From: Flavobacteriales bacterium UBA6165
GTDB taxonomy: Bacteria; Bacteroidota; Bacteroidia; Flavobacteriales_D; Crocinitomicaceae
Direction: 5' to 3'
DNA length: 7,267 nt
Assembly: GCA_002422285.1 (NCBI GenBank)
Contig: DIUF01000104.1
Span: 13,829-21,095, forward strand
The notes under the pieces are model-generated. The model ran no database searches. It was not told where the DNA came from and saw nothing but the letters and a program-made list of their open reading frames with translations. Made by a program: the position numbers and the translations under genes. How positions within the stretch are numbered: position 1 is the first letter of the stretch; the number at the start of each line of letters is the position of its first letter. This document shows, in pieces, positions 6,333 through 7,267 of the stretch.

Positions 6333-6357
6333 ATTTTGTTCAATATTAGAACAAAAT
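6333..6357. promoter_or_regulatory. Perfect 9-base inverted repeat over the tspO promoter (candidate operator)
   Basis: ATTTTGTTC (6333-6341) and GAACAAAAT (6349-6357) are perfect inverted copies around a 7-base spacer, AATATTA. The spacer plus one arm base is the predicted -7 element of tspO. There is no U-run after the stem on either strand and only two G-C pairs per arm, so a terminator is unlikely. A dimeric repressor site is the natural reading, but no regulator is identified. Confidence 0.5.
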
Positions 6358-6370
6358 ATTCAACTTACAA
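6341..6370 (-). promoter_or_regulatory. Candidate promoter for tspO
   Basis: On the minus strand, TTG (complement of 6368-6370) is followed after 19 bases by TAATATTG (complement of 6341-6348), seven of eight matches to TAnnTTTG. The start of transcription would fall near 6335, giving a leader of about 10 bases before the ATG at 6325. The -33 element lies across the rpoN stop codon region. Inferred from sequence match and position. Confidence 0.45.
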
Positions 6371-7267
6371 CTCCTTTCTCAATCGAGCCACAGGAATATT
6401 CAGTTGTTCGCGGTATTTCGCTACTGTTCTTCTTGCAATGTTGTAGCCATTTTCTTTGAGTAATTCCGCCAATCGGTCATCGGTGAGTGGCTTTTTCTTC
6501 TTTTCATTTTCTATGGCTTCTGAAAGGATTTTTTTCACTTCACGCGATGAAACCTCCTCACCACTATCGGTAGAAAGAGATTCTGAGAAGAAATATTTCA
6601 AGGCAAACACACCAAAATTCGTCTGCACATATTTGCTATTGGCCACGCGAGAAATGGTCGATATGTCCATGCCTACTAAGTCTGCGATGTCTTTCAGAAT
6701 CATGGGGCGCAACTTGGTTTCGTCGCCCGTTAAGAAATATTGACGCTGATAATCCATAATGGCCGACATGGTAATGAAAAGTGTGTTTTGACGCTGTTTG
6801 ATGGCATCGATGAACCATTTTGCAGAATCTAATTTTTGCTTGATGAAAGTGAGTGCCTCTTTATCTGATTTGGATTGATGAGCACCCTCGGCATAGCCAC
6901 GCATCATGTTTTCGTAGCCTTTGGAAACTTTCAAATCGGGAGCGTTGCGCGAGTTTAAGGTCAATTCCAATTTTCCTTCATTCTCAAAAATCACGAAGTC
7001 AGGTGTAATCACCGACATGTCTTTTTGCGCCTCCTTCATGGAATTGCCCGGTTTCGGATTCAACTTGATGATTTGATCAATGGCATCCTTCAAATCGTCT
7101 TCTGTGAGTTCGAGTTTCTGTGCAATTCTGGCGTAGTGCTTTTTGGTAAATTCATCGAAATAATCTTCGAGAATTGTTAATGCCGTGTGTCTTGCCAAAT
7201 TGGCTCCAGATTTGCGTTCCAATTGTAGAATCAAACATTCTTTCAAATCCCGCGCGCCAACACCAGC
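6365..7267 (-). CDS. rpoN: RNA polymerase sigma-54 factor RpoN, C-terminal part (5' end outside window)
   Basis: Sigma-54 directs RNA polymerase to -24/-12 promoters and needs an AAA+ enhancer-binding activator to open them. The visible 300 residues begin AGVGARDLKECL, a conserved stretch of the core-binding domain; the N-terminal activator-interacting region lies beyond the window. In order there are the rest of the core-binding domain (GNSMKEA, then VITPDFVIFENEGKLEL), the long helical segment with KWFIDAIKQRQNTL, and the helix-turn-helix LKDIADLVGMDISTISRVANSKYV leading to LKYFFSESL. Last comes the RpoN box ARRTVAKYRE (bases 6407-6436), which recognises the -24 element. The C terminus is intact (TAA, complement of 6365-6367). 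All key C-terminal motifs are present, so this is a functional type rather than a degenerate copy. No enhancer-binding protein is encoded in the window. tspO follows on the same strand after a short gap. Confidence 0.97.
   Translation of the reverse strand, partial: AGVGARDLKECLILQLERKSGANLARHTALTILEDYFDEFTKKHYARIAQKLELTEDDLKDAIDQIIKLNPKPGNSMKEAQKDMSVITPDFVIFENEGKLELTLNSRNAPDLKVSKGYENMMRGYAEGAHQSKSDKEALTFIKQKLDSAKWFIDAIKQRQNTLFITMSAIMDYQRQYFLTGDETKLRPMILKDIADLVGMDISTISRVANSKYVQTNFGVFALKYFFSESLSTDSGEEVSSREVKKILSEAIENEKKKKPLTDDRLAELLKENGYNIARRTVAKYREQLNIPVARLRKEL

Noticed and set aside
6326..6343. tspO start at the in-frame TTG 6343
   Set aside because: It lies upstream of the predicted transcription start and inside the palindrome; ATG 6325 begins right before the first membrane helix.

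Overview
The window looks like an ordinary chromosomal stretch from a member of the Bacteroidota, probably a Flavobacteriales-like lineage. Four things point there. The DNA is AT-rich. Several genes belong to families typical of that phylum: a DUF2911 protein, a TPR-type histidine kinase paired with a LuxR-type regulator, and a DUF4197 lipoprotein. Shine-Dalgarno sequences are not evident, and A-rich or TAAAA leaders precede several starts. Several intergenic gaps carry close matches to the Bacteroidota promoter (TTG, about 17-20 bases, TAnnTTTG). I cannot name the species.

Layout, left to right. (1) 1-1668, plus strand: the C-terminal part of a membrane sensor histidine kinase, then its LuxR/NarL-type response regulator, which has its own candidate promoter in the 66-base gap. 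(2) 1670-4200, minus strand: cinA (nicotinamide-nucleotide amidase/competence-damage protein), a small DUF3817 membrane protein 6 bases downstream in apparent operon, then a secreted DUF2911 protein with its own promoter. The DUF2911 gene ends tail to tail with the response regulator, one base apart. (3) 4296-5083, plus strand: a DUF4197 lipoprotein, divergent from cinA and closed by a strong intrinsic terminator. (4) 5139-5870, plus strand: a TauE/SafE-family permease with a probable TTG start. (5) 5867-7267, minus strand: tspO, whose stop codon overlaps the permease stop on the other strand, and upstream of it rpoN (sigma-54), cut off at its N terminus by the window edge.

The genes do not form one pathway. 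The only clear functional pair is the kinase and regulator; cinA and the DUF3817 gene share a transcript by spacing alone. RpoN, CinA, TspO and TauE/SafE are widespread families. I found no phage, transposon, CRISPR array, defence island or RNA gene, and no convincing new multi-gene system. The signal most worth a second look is a perfect 9-base inverted repeat centred on the predicted -7 element of tspO, which has the geometry of a repressor operator. Positions and motifs were read by eye; promoter and operator calls are inference.
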